DNA from: Thermodesulfobium narugense DSM 14796
Lineage (GTDB): Bacteria; Thermodesulfobiota; Thermodesulfobiia; Thermodesulfobiales; Thermodesulfobiaceae
Direction: 5' to 3'
NCBI RefSeq assembly: GCF_000212395.1
Contig: NC_015499.1
Coordinates: 1,834,866-1,898,865 of the forward strand
DNA: 64,000 bases
How positions within the stretch are numbered: position 1 is the first letter of the stretch; every line of letters begins with the position of its first letter. Shown one piece after another: positions 1-9,442 of this stretch. The notes beneath the pieces are model-generated. The model was not told the DNA's origin. It ran no database searches and saw only the letters and a list, made by a program, of their open reading frames with translations. Position numbers and translations under genes: made by a program.

Positions 1-371
1 GAAATTTCAAAAAAATCGAAGAGGTTAAAAAATTAGATTTAATCGATGCAAGAAGATTTCTTCTCGGTATAAACGGCATTGGATATGAAACTGCTGATTC
101 TATTCTTCTTTATGCTCTTGAATACCCCATATTTGTAATTGACACATACACTCTAAGATGGCTCGAAAGGCTTAATATAAAATTTTCTGGTAACAAAAAG
201 GAGATTTATCATAAATCACAAGATTTCTTTATGAAGAATTTGCCAAATGAAACTGAATTGTTCAAAGAATATCACGCTCTAATTGTAAAACTTGGAAAAG
301 AATTTTGTAAGAAGAAACCAGATTGCAAAGAATGCCCTTTTCTTGTCAAAGCTCAACAACACTTTCTATAA
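1..371 (+). CDS. Endonuclease III-related DNA glycosylase (3' part only)
   Basis: The window opens inside this gene; the frame starting at base 3 runs to a TAA at 369-371, so the N-terminal half is missing. The visible part has a helix-hairpin-helix segment (LLGINGIGYETADSILLYAL) followed by VIDTYTLRW, whose Asp matches the catalytic Asp of the Nth/MutY superfamily. Near the C-terminus is EFCKKKPDCKECPF, giving three Cys of the usual four-Cys iron-sulfur loop; no fourth Cys follows. This layout resembles the Endonuclease III-related group (COG2231) more than true Nth. It would remove damaged bases in base excision repair. Its 3' end overlaps the convergent efflux gene by 26 bases. Confidence 0.8.
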   Translation, partial: NFKKIEEVKKLDLIDARRFLLGINGIGYETADSILLYALEYPIFVIDTYTLRWLERLNIKFSGNKKEIYHKSQDFFMKNLPNETELFKEYHALIVKLGKEFCKKKPDCKECPFLVKAQQHFL

Positions 372-1977
372 CCTTTGAATCTTCTTTATTCTTTAGCTTA
401 TCAGGTCTAGTATCTCTAATTAGAAAGCTAAACAAAGTAGCTACAATAAATAGAAAGAGTATCCAAAAAAACGTAGTATTATAAGCCATAATAGCTGCAT
501 GACGGTCAATATAATTGCTCAAAATCGCAAAAGTCTTGTCCGGCAAATCAGCAGGTGTAGAGCCCGCATTTTGCATCAAAGCTCCACTTAGGCCAGCAAA
601 CCAAGTGCTAAGTATTGGAGACGTAGTAGCAGGGCTAACCAAAGAGCTTTGCGTATAAAATGGGTTGTTTGTAACGATGTGTTCTACCATATATGCTCTG
701 TTTATAGTTGTGGAGTTTTCAAGCATGGTAGCAAAAACAGCTATCCCAACGCTGCCACATACAGTTCTTATAAGATTAAAAAGTCCAGATGCTCCAAACA
801 TATACCTTTTTTCAACAGTCATTAGAGCTGCAGTGCTCAAGGACACAAATATAAAAGCAAAGGCAACTCCCTGAATTAACTGAGGAACCAGTATATCCCA
901 AGCATTAGTGTTAAGATTCATTACAGTTAGAGGGTAAAAGCTAATTGTAGCCAATACTGTAGCAATAAAAATCATCTTTTTTGGTCCCAAAAAATTATAT
1001 ATTCTTCCTGCAAGTGGCATGGCAAAAGCCATAGCAAGGCTTCTTGGCATAAGAGCCAAGCCAGATTCCATCACCGAATAACCAAGAAGGCTCTCAAAAA
1101 GCATCGGCAATAAAAACAAGCTCCCGAAGAGACCCATGCCAAAAATCCCACCAAGTGCAGTAGCACTGGTAAAGGATAGGTCCTTTAAAACCCTTAACTC
1201 AACAATAGGTTTATCAGTTTTTAACTCCCAAATTATAAACAATATAAGAGAAACTGCACTGGTAACAGCAAGTCTTACTATAAAATCAGACTCGAACCAA
1301 GAATTTTCCTGGCCTTTTTCGAGCATTATCTGTAGGGTTGAAAGGCCTATCGTCATTAATATAAGTCCTATATAATCAATTTTACCGGTATGTCTCTCTC
1401 GATCAGAAGACTCTTTTAAAAAGAAAGAGATTAGTATTAGGTTCAATATTATAAATGGCATATTTATATAAAAAATCCAGTTCCAGCTATAGTTATCAGT
1501 AATATAGCCGCCGAGTGTAGGTCCAATACCGGGTCCCAAAACAACCCCCATACCAAAGATACCCATAGCCTTTCCTTGTTCTTCTGGAGGAAACGTTTCT
1601 CTGAGAATTGCCTGTGACATAGGAATTAGAGCGCCGCCGCCCACCCCTTGGATAACTCTAAAAAAGATCATCGATTCCATATTCCAAGCAAGGCCGCACA
1701 AAAATGAACCTACTCCAAAAATAATCACGCTAAACGTGAAGAATCTTACTTTGCCAAACAAGTCGCTTAAAAAACCAACCGCGGGCATCACAACCACATT
1801 TGATAACATATATGCTGTTGAAACCCAGGTAATTTCAGTAACTGACGCACCAAGAGAACCCCTCATATTCGGCAAAGCAACGTTTACAATACTGGTGTCA
1901 AGGGCGGCTACCAGCGTGCTTATCATTATTGTAAGTGTTACCATCCATTTATTCGGTAAAGCAGTATCTGTAGACAT
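346..1977 (-). CDS. emrB: EmrB/QacA-type MFS drug efflux permease (DHA2 family)
   Basis: This is a 543-residue, highly hydrophobic protein with the 14-helix pattern of the DHA2 drug:H+ antiporters. The N-terminus has the family signature LDTSIVNVALPNM in helix 1 (motif D1), then GFLSDLFGKVRFF (motif A), and GVVLGPGIGPTLGG (antiporter motif C) in helix 5. I start it at the ATG at 1977 (MSTDTALPNKW), with AAGGA upstream; an upstream in-frame start at 2025 would add 16 residues unlike the family. It lies 130 bases downstream of an EmrA-type adaptor on the same strand, so the two probably form a pump across the inner membrane and periplasm. Substrate cannot be read from the sequence. Confidence 0.9.
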   Translation of the reverse strand: MSTDTALPNKWMVTLTIMISTLVAALDTSIVNVALPNMRGSLGASVTEITWVSTAYMLSNVVVMPAVGFLSDLFGKVRFFTFSVIIFGVGSFLCGLAWNMESMIFFRVIQGVGGGALIPMSQAILRETFPPEEQGKAMGIFGMGVVLGPGIGPTLGGYITDNYSWNWIFYINMPFIILNLILISFFLKESSDRERHTGKIDYIGLILMTIGLSTLQIMLEKGQENSWFESDFIVRLAVTSAVSLILFIIWELKTDKPIVELRVLKDLSFTSATALGGIFGMGLFGSLFLLPMLFESLLGYSVMESGLALMPRSLAMAFAMPLAGRIYNFLGPKKMIFIATVLATISFYPLTVMNLNTNAWDILVPQLIQGVAFAFIFVSLSTAALMTVEKRYMFGASGLFNLIRTVCGSVGIAVFATMLENSTTINRAYMVEHIVTNNPFYTQSSLVSPATTSPILSTWFAGLSGALMQNAGSTPADLPDKTFAILSNYIDRHAAIMAYNTTFFWILFLFIVATLFSFLIRDTRPDKLKNKEDSKVIESVVEL

Positions 1978-2107
1978 TATTAGTTTTTTCACATCCTTAG
2001 AATTGAAAATAAAGTATAAGCACAATAAATTAAAGTTTGTTTAATTCTTCATTTAGGAATGAAAACTTTAAACTAACTAATTAAAGTTGTTCAAAAAGGT
2101 CTGTTAA

Positions 2108-3193
2108 CTAAAATCCTGTATCCACATAAGGATTTACAGAAAGCCCAGGATAAAGAGGATGTTTAGGATCATATGGGCTATCAATTGCTATCCTCACAGG
2201 TACCCTCTGAACAACTTTGACGAAGTTTCCTGTAGCGTTCTCGGGTGGCAAAAGACTAAATACTGCTCCTGTGCCTGGTTGGAAACTTTCAACGTGCCCT
2301 TCAAACTTAATTCCAGGGTAAGCATCAACGTATATATCTACCTTTTGACCCACTCTCATCTTGTCAAGCTGAGTCTCTTTAAAGTTTGCAGTAACCCATA
2401 GATCATTCTTTTTTACTAAAATGAACAAAGTCTGACCCGGCACAGCATAGTTTCCTACTTCTGCAAACTTTTTTGCAATATAGCCGTCTTCTGGAGCATA
2501 AATTTTCGTTCTCTTAACGTTAACAAGGGCTTGATCCAGATTTGCCTTAGCTTGTTTAATAGCATATAAAGCTGTAACCTTTTGGGCCCTGATGGTGTCT
2601 AGAGCCGCCTTAGCCTGAGCAACGGCTTTTTTTGCGGCTTCCATTGCAGCTACAGCAGTCTTTTCCTTGGTAACATAGGTATCATAAACGTCAGCTGAGA
2701 CTGCATCTTGTTTGTAAAGATCTTCATACCTCACCTTTTCCTTTTGTGCAAGCTCTGCCTGTGCTTTAGCTGATGAATAGTTATCCATTGCTTGTTGCAA
2801 GGCAGCTTCAGCTTGTTTTTCAGAACTTTCGAGTTCATTGATTGTTGCCTTAGCTTTGTTTAGTGTAGCCTCGTTGAGATTAAGGGCATTTGTATAATCA
2901 GAAGTTTCAATTTCAGCTAGAACTTGACCTTTTTTCACTTCTTGATATCTCTCTACATTTACTGCAACAATCTTGCCTGATATCTCAGGAGAAATATAAA
3001 TATACGTGCCTTCAACATATGCATCGTCTGTGCTCTGGTGGGTAAGAGAATAAACTATCTTTTGGTAAGCAAAAGGAGAAAGTATTACAAGCACAACTAA
3101 GAGAAATATAAGAAAACCCTTTTTGGAAGGCTTTTTTGGCTGTGGGAGTTTAAACTTAGCCTTGATATTGTTTTCTTTAAGTTGGTCTGACAT
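2108..3193 (-). CDS. emrA: EmrA/HlyD-type membrane fusion protein
   Basis: A 361-residue periplasmic adaptor. One N-terminal transmembrane helix (about residues 27-47, FLIFLLVVLVILSPFAY) is followed by the lipoyl-like half-motif around DAYVEGTYIYISPEISGKI. A long Ala/Lys/Gln-rich coiled-coil hairpin spans about residues 100-220, and the second lipoyl half is KIYAPEDGYIAKKF. The C-terminal beta-barrel includes VGQKVDIYVDAYPG. The ATG is preceded by AGGAGG at good spacing. It is the first gene of an emrA-emrB pair. The TGA(C)-type palindrome about 50 bases upstream suggests TetR-type control, but no regulator gene is present in the window. Confidence 0.92.
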   Translation of the reverse strand: MSDQLKENNIKAKFKLPQPKKPSKKGFLIFLLVVLVILSPFAYQKIVYSLTHQSTDDAYVEGTYIYISPEISGKIVAVNVERYQEVKKGQVLAEIETSDYTNALNLNEATLNKAKATINELESSEKQAEAALQQAMDNYSSAKAQAELAQKEKVRYEDLYKQDAVSADVYDTYVTKEKTAVAAMEAAKKAVAQAKAALDTIRAQKVTALYAIKQAKANLDQALVNVKRTKIYAPEDGYIAKKFAEVGNYAVPGQTLFILVKKNDLWVTANFKETQLDKMRVGQKVDIYVDAYPGIKFEGHVESFQPGTGAVFSLLPPENATGNFVKVVQRVPVRIAIDSPYDPKHPLYPGLSVNPYVDTGF

Positions 3194-3241
3194 AATTCCT
3201 CCTAAATAGTTTCTTATTGATAAAGTATTATTTTAGTAAAT

Positions 3242-3257
3242 ACTGACCAATCAGTCA
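3242..3257. promoter_or_regulatory. Candidate TetR-type operator upstream of emrAB
   Basis: The stretch ACTGACCAATCAGTCA contains ACTGA-CCAA-TCAGT as a perfect inverted repeat, overlapping a second imperfect palindrome TGAC..AT..GTCA. Sites with TGAC/GTCA half-sites of this length are typical of TetR-family efflux regulators. It lies about 50 bases upstream of the emrA start codon. The assignment is inference, because the cognate repressor is not in the window. Confidence 0.4.
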
Positions 3258-3395
3258 ACCACATAATTTTATGTGAAAAATAGTCTAATTTAAAGATATA
3301 TATAATTAAAAATGACAGAGTTTCATCTTTGATAGTTGGTTGTTATAAATAACTTAATTTTTTGGATACAGAAAGAATTCTAATGAAAAAAGGTA

Positions 3396-3422
3396 TTTAC
3401 AAATTATTTAAAGTGATATAAT
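3396..3422 (+). promoter_or_regulatory. Putative sigma-70 promoter of the Usp gene
   Basis: TATAAT at 3417-3422 has a TG-like extension (TGATATAAT), with TTTACA 15 bases upstream at 3396-3401. The 15-base spacing is short, but the extended -10 may compensate. It is 34 bases upstream of the usp start codon and is followed by AAGGAGG at 3441-3447. Confidence 0.5.
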
Positions 3423-3455
3423 TTAGTTAGTAAATATTTTAAGGAGGCGTTTGAC

Positions 3456-3872
3456 ATGGATCGGAAGTCTGTTTTGGTAGCCTTTAAGAACTTTAATGTA
3501 GACAGATCTGTCTTGAAAGAGGCTACAAGGATTGCAAGGTCAAATAATGCTGTCGTTTATCTTCTGAACATAGTCGAGCGCTCTAGTTTCCTTGGGGTAT
3601 ATAACCCTAATGCTGAAGAAGAACTTCTTAAAAAAGCAGAAAGCGAGATTGCAAAGGCAAAAGACTATCTCAGATCAGAAGGTGTCGAAGCGTTTGGACT
3701 TGTAAGATTTGGCGAAAGAAGTGAAATAATATGCGACGTTGCTAAAAAAATAAAACCAGTAAGAATTGTAATTGGAAACAGAGGGCTTAAAGGTATAAAG
3801 AGATTTTTGTTTGGTGGAGTACCAGAAAGAGTAGTAAAAACTTCGCCTTGCCCTGTATATGTTGTAGAATAG
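3456..3872 (+). CDS. Universal stress protein, single domain
   Basis: This 138-residue protein is one full UspA fold. The N-terminus (SVLVAFKNFNVDRSVLKEA) is strand 1 plus helix 1. The C-terminal GNRGLKGIKRFLFGGVPERV fits the nucleotide-binding pattern G-x2-G-x9-G-[ST], except that the last position is Gly rather than Ser/Thr. The family binds ATP or other nucleotides and protects cells under stress, and it acts in the cytoplasm. It is monocistronic: its own promoter lies upstream and a strong terminator follows the stop codon. A second, two-domain Usp occurs at 49397-50221. Confidence 0.9.
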   Translation: MDRKSVLVAFKNFNVDRSVLKEATRIARSNNAVVYLLNIVERSSFLGVYNPNAEEELLKKAESEIAKAKDYLRSEGVEAFGLVRFGERSEIICDVAKKIKPVRIVIGNRGLKGIKRFLFGGVPERVVKTSPCPVYVVE

Positions 3873-3892
3873 TTTAGAGAAAACAAACTTTG

Positions 3893-3926
3893 CCCCCGAA
3901 GTAAATTTTCGGGGGTTTTTATTTTT
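3893..3926 (+). terminator. Rho-independent terminator after usp
   Basis: CCCCCGAA (3893-3900) pairs with TTCGGGGG (3908-3915) around a 7-base loop, followed by TTTTTATTTTTT. It ends usp transcription and separates it from the convergent alaS. Confidence 0.92.
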
Positions 3927-3931
3927 TATAT

Positions 3932-6496
3932 TTATACAGTTTTCAAAAAATCTTTTAAAGCAATGATAGCAGAGTTAAGTTTGTTAATATTTTTAATCCC
4001 ACCTTGTGAAACCTTGTCTCGACCACCAGCTCCTCCACCCGTAACACTTGTAATGACCTTCGCTAATTCCTTTGCACTCAAACTTTGTGACAATTTGTCT
4101 GAAATCGACAATACGAAACTGGCGCTTTGATTATTAACCGAATAAATAAACAATATCAAATTATCAAAACGATTTCTTGCCAAATCAACAAAAAAAAGCA
4201 TATCTTCGCTAGCAAAACCATCTAAATTTTCAGAGTATAAGGAAAATTTCCCAATCTCTTCTACAGTAAGGTTGTTAGCTTTCATTCTCAAATAATTCAT
4301 GGTAACTTCTCTAAGTCGCTTTTTAGTTTCATCAAAATCTTTCAAAATAGAAAGTGACTTTTTCAGCGGAGAACCGCTTGCATCCAAAATTTTATCTATT
4401 TCATCAAGGTCTTTTCGTTTTTGTTGAAAATATTTTAAAGCTTTAAGTCCAGTAAACGCTTCAATCCTCCTAACAGAACTTGCAATAGACTCTTGTTTCA
4501 CAATAACAAATGTACCAATTTCACCAGTCATTTTCACATGAGTACCACCACACAGTTCTGAAGAAACGCTGTCAATACTTACCACTCTAACCCTGGACTT
4601 ATATTTGTCTGAAAACAAAGCTATAGCACCTGATTTTATTGCATCCTCAAGATCCATTTCCTGAACTATAACTTTAAAATTTTCCATTATTATTTTGTTT
4701 ACAGATCTTTCAATATCAGCAATATCTTCATCAGACAAAGCATTTGAAAAAAAGTCAAATCTTAATAGTTCATCTGAAACAAACGAACCTTTTTGTTTAA
4801 CAGTCTCACCAAATTTTTCTCTAAGTACAGCATGTAGAATATGAGTACAGGTATGATTGCTTGAAGATAATCTTCTACGCTTTATATCAATTTCTGCCTC
4901 TACATAATCCCCAGCGCAAAAGCTTCCAGATTCTACCTTCCCAAAATGAAATATTGCATCCTTTTCCCTTTGCACACTTGTTACTCTAAATGTAGAATTT
5001 TCTGATACAATATAGCCGATATCAGAAACCTGACCACCGCTCTCCGGATAAAAAGGAGTCTTATTCAGGATAATATAGCCTTCTTCCCCAGCTAATAGGC
5101 TTCTTACTTCATTATTATTTTTGTATATACCAAGTATTTTTGAATTAGTTTTAAGGTTATCATAACCAACAAATTCTGAAGTAAAAGAAGTAGTTATAAT
5201 TTCGTCTACAAACTGGGACCCCTGTCTAGAAAGATTCTTTCTTTGCATCAACAGTTCGTTAAATCCCTCAATATCAACCCCTATATTGAATTCTGCAGCC
5301 ATTTCTTTAGTTAACTCAACAGGAAAGCCATAAGTATCATAAAGCAAGAATGCAATTTCTCCAGAAATAATACCATCTTTTTTAATTTGAGGCATTAATT
5401 TGTTAAACATGCTTAAACCATCTTTGAGACTCTGAGAAAATTTTTCTTCTTCCGATCTTATAGCATCTATAATATAATCTTTTTTCTCAAAGAGTTCAGG
5501 ATATGAATGACGGTAAATGTTAGAAACGGTTGGAACTGCCTTATATATGAATGGAGTCTGATATCCTGACAAGTGTGAAAAGGTAAGAGCCCTTCTCAGA
5601 AGTCTTCTGACTACATAGCCCCTCCCTTCATTCGAAGGAAGTACCCCATCTGAAATTGCAAAAACAGCACCTCTTAGATGATCAGACATAACTCTTAATG
5701 GAATAATCCCTTTTCCTTTGTATTCTATTCCCGTAATAGAAGAGAGCTTTTCAATAATAGGATATATTAAGTCTGTCTCATAATTAGAATCCTTTCCTTG
5801 TAAAACTGAGGCTATCCTTTCAAGTCCCATTCCGGTATCTATACCCTTTTTACTAAGTAAAGTTAAGTTAGATTCTTCATCTCTATTGTACTGCATAAAA
5901 ACAAGATTCCAAATTTCAAGAAACCTATCACAATCACATAGAGGCGAACAATCAGGTCTCTTACAACCAAAATTTTCTCCTCTATCATAGTATATTTCAG
6001 AACAGGGGCCACAAGGACCTACGGGTCCAGCAGACCAAAAATTATCCTTTTCACCTGATCGATAAATCTTTTCAGCAGGTATGTCTAAAGACCTCCAAAT
6101 CTCATATGACTCATCGTCATCCTTGTATATAGTTATAAAAAGCCTTTCCTTTTGCAAATGTAAAACTTCTGTAACAAAAACCCACGCAAAAGGGATAGCT
6201 TTCTCTTTAAAGTAGTCGCCAAAGGAAAAGTTACCCAACATCTCAAAAAACGTATGATGTCTGGCGGTTTTTCCTACCTCTTCAATGTCATTGGTTCTCA
6301 AACATTTCTGAGAAGTGGTTGCTCTTTTGAAGGGCGGTTCTTCTCTTCCTAAAAAATATGGCTTGAATGGAACCATTCCTGCAATTGTAAACAAAATTGT
6401 TGGATCTTCTGGAACAAGCGAAAAACTTGGTAAAACAGTGTGGCCTCTCTCTTTAAAATAATTTAAAAAAAGGCGTCTAATGTCATCTGAAGTCAA
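3932..6496 (-). CDS. alaS: Alanine--tRNA ligase
   Basis: An 854-residue class II synthetase charging tRNA-Ala. The catalytic core is N-terminal (PTILFTIAGMVPFKPYFLG; RTNDIEEVGKTARHHTFFEM), followed by the tRNA-recognition region. The editing domain carries HTCTHILHAVL (HxxxH) and CGGTH, which together form the zinc site clearing Ser/Gly-tRNA-Ala. The C-terminal DHHA1-type C-Ala domain ends with TGGGAGGRDKVSQGG. The start codon is TTG at 6494-6496, supported by AGGAGG at 6505-6510 with 8-base spacing; no ATG fits the conserved N-terminus MTSDDIRRLFLNYF. The length is normal for the family. It appears to be transcribed alone. Confidence 0.98.
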   Translation of the reverse strand: MTSDDIRRLFLNYFKERGHTVLPSFSLVPEDPTILFTIAGMVPFKPYFLGREEPPFKRATTSQKCLRTNDIEEVGKTARHHTFFEMLGNFSFGDYFKEKAIPFAWVFVTEVLHLQKERLFITIYKDDDESYEIWRSLDIPAEKIYRSGEKDNFWSAGPVGPCGPCSEIYYDRGENFGCKRPDCSPLCDCDRFLEIWNLVFMQYNRDEESNLTLLSKKGIDTGMGLERIASVLQGKDSNYETDLIYPIIEKLSSITGIEYKGKGIIPLRVMSDHLRGAVFAISDGVLPSNEGRGYVVRRLLRRALTFSHLSGYQTPFIYKAVPTVSNIYRHSYPELFEKKDYIIDAIRSEEEKFSQSLKDGLSMFNKLMPQIKKDGIISGEIAFLLYDTYGFPVELTKEMAAEFNIGVDIEGFNELLMQRKNLSRQGSQFVDEIITTSFTSEFVGYDNLKTNSKILGIYKNNNEVRSLLAGEEGYIILNKTPFYPESGGQVSDIGYIVSENSTFRVTSVQREKDAIFHFGKVESGSFCAGDYVEAEIDIKRRRLSSSNHTCTHILHAVLREKFGETVKQKGSFVSDELLRFDFFSNALSDEDIADIERSVNKIIMENFKVIVQEMDLEDAIKSGAIALFSDKYKSRVRVVSIDSVSSELCGGTHVKMTGEIGTFVIVKQESIASSVRRIEAFTGLKALKYFQQKRKDLDEIDKILDASGSPLKKSLSILKDFDETKKRLREVTMNYLRMKANNLTVEEIGKFSLYSENLDGFASEDMLFFVDLARNRFDNLILFIYSVNNQSASFVLSISDKLSQSLSAKELAKVITSVTGGGAGGRDKVSQGGIKNINKLNSAIIALKDFLKTV

Positions 6497-6573
6497 GGGG
6501 CAAACCTCCTACATTTCAATCTAAGCAAGAATTTAAATATTTTAAATATTATATCTATATTATATAAACAAAG

Positions 6574-7212
6574 TTACATAAAGCGTAGCACTTCACTAAC
6601 GCTTTTGCGTTTTGGTGGAACCAGATCTTTTATTGCAGGTTTTCCTAAAGGTATAGTAGCAACAATCTTATCATTTTCTTGAATCCCAAGAATCTTGCCC
6701 ATTTCCTTTCTTGCAATATTTGGTGCAGTCATCCAACAACTTCCATAACCTAATATATGTGCAGCAATCTGAAGTTGCAAAATACTTGCTGAAACGCTTT
6801 GTATTGATGCCTCGTAGGCAAAAGAAGGTTCATCTTCTTCTACAAAGTACTCATTTATAAAATCCATTACAGACTTGTATGGTTTCGCAATAGCAAATAT
6901 TACAACGGGAGCCTCTTTAAAGAAGGTAAAATAAAAACTCGATTTTGAAATGAGTTTTATCTGCCTGGCATCCTTTTCTTTATCAAGAGTAGATGCTAGA
7001 AATTCAAGCTTTTTGAGAACTGCATTTGCAAGCTCTTCCTTTACACCATTATCATACACCGCGACATATTCCCACGGTTGAGAATTAGTTGCAGATGGAG
7101 ACATAGTTGCGATATATATAATTTTTTCAATATCCTCTTTTGGGACTGAATCAGGTAAAAATTTTCTATGAGATCGCCTACTCAAAAGAACTTTAACAAA
7201 ATCTTCTTGCAT
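6574..7212 (-). CDS. Nitroreductase family protein
   Basis: A flavin-dependent oxidoreductase of about 212 residues. The N-terminal RRSHRKFLPDSVPKEDIEKI contains the RRS-R-F FMN-phosphate signature of the family. SPSATNSQPWEYVAVYD is the second FMN-contacting motif and GYGSCWMTAP is the conserved region near the C-terminus. Three consecutive ATG codons follow GGAGG directly; I choose the third (7212) because it gives 6-base spacing, while an upstream TTG (7254) lacks a ribosome site. Substrate is unknown; the family reduces quinones, nitro compounds or acts in cofactor chemistry. It stands between alaS and the slipin gene with no obvious partner. Confidence 0.88.
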   Translation of the reverse strand: MQEDFVKVLLSRRSHRKFLPDSVPKEDIEKIIYIATMSPSATNSQPWEYVAVYDNGVKEELANAVLKKLEFLASTLDKEKDARQIKLISKSSFYFTFFKEAPVVIFAIAKPYKSVMDFINEYFVEEDEPSFAYEASIQSVSASILQLQIAAHILGYGSCWMTAPNIARKEMGKILGIQENDKIVATIPLGKPAIKDLVPPKRKSVSEVLRFM

Positions 7213-7282
7213 CATCATCCTCCATCTTATATTTTTACAAAAGAGATATCTCAAATGTGCAGATTTTGAAATTTTAAAATGC

Positions 7283-8089
7283 TTATTTATCCTCTTTTTC
7301 TACACTTTGTAAATATGCAGGATTGAAAATGTGGCTCAAGAGGTTTATTGGAATAGGAAGTATAGTAGTTGTGTTTCTCTCAGGAGAAATATCAGCAATT
7401 GTTTGTAAAAACCTTAGCTGAATGGTTAAGGGGTTCTGCGCCATAACTTCGGCAGCCTGTTTTAGTTTCTCTGATGCCTGAAATTCTCCATCTGCGATAA
7501 TAACCTTTGCTCTTCTGAGCCTTTCCGCTTCAGCCTGTTTAGCTATAGCCCTTTGCATCTCTTGAGGTATTTCAACGTCTTTTAACTCAACTACGCTTAC
7601 TTTAATGCCCCATGGGTTAGTTTGTTCGTCTATAATTTGTTGAAGTCTGTGGTTTATGGCTTCTCTTTGTGACAACATTTCATCAAGCTCAGATTGACCA
7701 AGAACTGATCTCAAAGTAGTTTGTGCAATTTGAGATGTGGCTCTCACAAAATTCTCAACTTTAAGCACTCCAAGTTCAGGATCAACTAATCTAAAATATA
7801 CTACTGCATTTACCCTCACAGGAACATTATCCTTTGTAATGATCTCTTGTGGAGGGACGTCCATTGTAATAGTTCTTAAATCTACCTTTACCATTCTTTC
7901 AACAAAAGGAATTAAAAGTATAAGACCTGGTCCTCTCACTCCTACAAATCTTCCTAATCTAAAAACAACACCTCTTTCATACTCCTGAGTAATTCTTATA
8001 GCACTTGGAAGAACTATTGCAATTACAAATATTACAAATAAAATAAAAATTAAAACTGAACTAAAAGCAAATCTAACAATCTCGTACAT
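7283..8089 (-). CDS. Slipin (stomatin/prohibitin-family membrane protein)
   Basis: A 268-residue SPFH-domain protein. One N-terminal membrane helix (about 8-28) is followed by the stomatin hallmark [22 protein letters not shown] and then [20 protein letters not shown]. The C-terminal half ([22 protein letters not shown]) is the charged oligomerisation helix. AAGGAGG precedes the ATG. It is directly downstream of the NfeD-like protease gene with a 49-base gap. In bacteria and archaea slipin and NfeD form a conserved pair in which the NfeD protease cleaves the slipin C-terminus (established for the Pyrococcus homologues). The likely role is membrane-domain organisation. Confidence 0.95.
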   Translation of the reverse strand: MYEIVRFAFSSVLIFILFVIFVIAIVLPSAIRITQEYERGVVFRLGRFVGVRGPGLILLIPFVERMVKVDLRTITMDVPPQEIITKDNVPVRVNAVVYFRLVDPELGVLKVENFVRATSQIAQTTLRSVLGQSELDEMLSQREAINHRLQQIIDEQTNPWGIKVSVVELKDVEIPQEMQRAIAKQAEAERLRRAKVIIADGEFQASEKLKQAAEVMAQNPLTIQLRFLQTIADISPERNTTTILPIPINLLSHIFNPAYLQSVEKEDK

Positions 8090-8138
8090 CTTAACCTCCT
8101 TTCAAAACTTTTTAATATAGTTTAGTTAATTATATAAC

Positions 8139-9440
8139 TTAAGTTGTTTCTACTTTTCTCACTTTAAGCACAATACCTTCTTTCCCTACTATTTTTACCA
8201 TATCGCCAACTTTATAAATTTGATCGTCTACTGGTTTTGCACTCCAAAGTTCTCCATCGAAAAAAACTAAAAGCAATTTTGTGCCTTCTCTGACATCTTT
8301 TACTTCGACTTCCTTGTCAATAATATTGGAAAAATCTATAAATGGCTTTTTTCTTCTGGTTCCTAGAACAAGATAAAAAAGCATAGCTATCAATAAACCA
8401 GTTAATATAGCAGCCGGGATTGCAACTGTAAGAACTGATGGATAGCCCAATCTTTCAGAAGGTTCAAAAAGCATGAACATCCCAAAAACTAAACTTATAA
8501 TACCACCTATAGTCAAAATACCGAAAGAGGATACAAAAATCTCTGTAACAAAAAGAACAACAGCAAATCCTATAAAAAGTAGTCCTGTGATATTAAATGG
8601 TATATTCCCAAGCGCAAAAAATGATAACACAACGCATATGAAACCAATAATTCCTGGAAAAATTAACCCAGGACTTGCCAACTCAAATATAATTCCATAG
8701 ATTCCGATCATCATTAATATACTTGCCACAGTAGGATTTGAAATAAGATGTAAAAAATTTTCAAAAAAAGACATTTTATAATACACAAAATTTGGCTCTA
8801 AATTTAAGGTCACTTTATTATTATCAGCTACAACTGTCCTACCATTCGCTTGAGAAACTAAAGAATCTAAATCTTTAGCCACCATATCTACTGCACCTTC
8901 TTTAAGTGCCTCTGAATCGTTTAGACTTTGACTATTTAATACCGAGTTTTGAGCCCAATTTTCATTTCTTCCATGAATTTTCGCAAGACTCCTAATATAT
9001 GAAGCTGCATCTTGAGCTGCCTTTTCAAGTAGGGTCTTATCATTTCCCCCTCCAATCATCACAGGATGAGCAGCGCCTATAGAAGTATTGGGAGACATAA
9101 CAGCCAAAGAGGACGCTTCTACAATAAAAGTACCTGCAGATGCTGCCCTTGCACCAGATGGGTATACAAAGCTTGCAACAGGCACCTTTGATTTTAAAAT
9201 AGATTGAACTATCTCTCTCATAGATTGATCAAGCCCCCCAGGCGTATCAAGTTCTATTACTATAAGTGACATATTATTGTTGTTTGCGCTATCAATACCA
9301 CTTTTTATATACCTTGCCACCACGGGGTCTATTGCACCATTAACCTGTAGAACTAAAATTCCTCCTGCATAAGCTTTATGAAAAAAAGACAAAGTAAAAC
9401 AAAACAAAAAAGTTATGATTATAAGATTAAAATATCTCAT
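8139..9440 (-). CDS. NfeD long form (NfeD1b), membrane ClpP-like serine protease
   Basis: A 433-residue protein in three parts. It begins with a signal peptide (about 1-25), then has a ClpP-class protease domain with DTPGGLDQSMREIV and YPSGARAASAGTF; the Ser in the ASAG context is the likely nucleophile and the Lys in VDMVAKDLD the general base. Four to five transmembrane helices follow (about 225-355), and the last domain is an OB-fold NfeD domain (GTKLLLVFFDGELWSAKP). This is the full-length arrangement found next to slipins. Translation starts 2 bases after the stop codon of the upstream gene with no strong ribosome site, suggesting translational coupling. Confidence 0.95.
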   Translation of the reverse strand: MRYFNLIIITFLFCFTLSFFHKAYAGGILVLQVNGAIDPVVARYIKSGIDSANNNNMSLIVIELDTPGGLDQSMREIVQSILKSKVPVASFVYPSGARAASAGTFIVEASSLAVMSPNTSIGAAHPVMIGGGNDKTLLEKAAQDAASYIRSLAKIHGRNENWAQNSVLNSQSLNDSEALKEGAVDMVAKDLDSLVSQANGRTVVADNNKVTLNLEPNFVYYKMSFFENFLHLISNPTVASILMMIGIYGIIFELASPGLIFPGIIGFICVVLSFFALGNIPFNITGLLFIGFAVVLFVTEIFVSSFGILTIGGIISLVFGMFMLFEPSERLGYPSVLTVAIPAAILTGLLIAMLFYLVLGTRRKKPFIDFSNIIDKEVEVKDVREGTKLLLVFFDGELWSAKPVDDQIYKVGDMVKIVGKEGIVLKVRKVETT

Positions 9441-9442
9441 AA

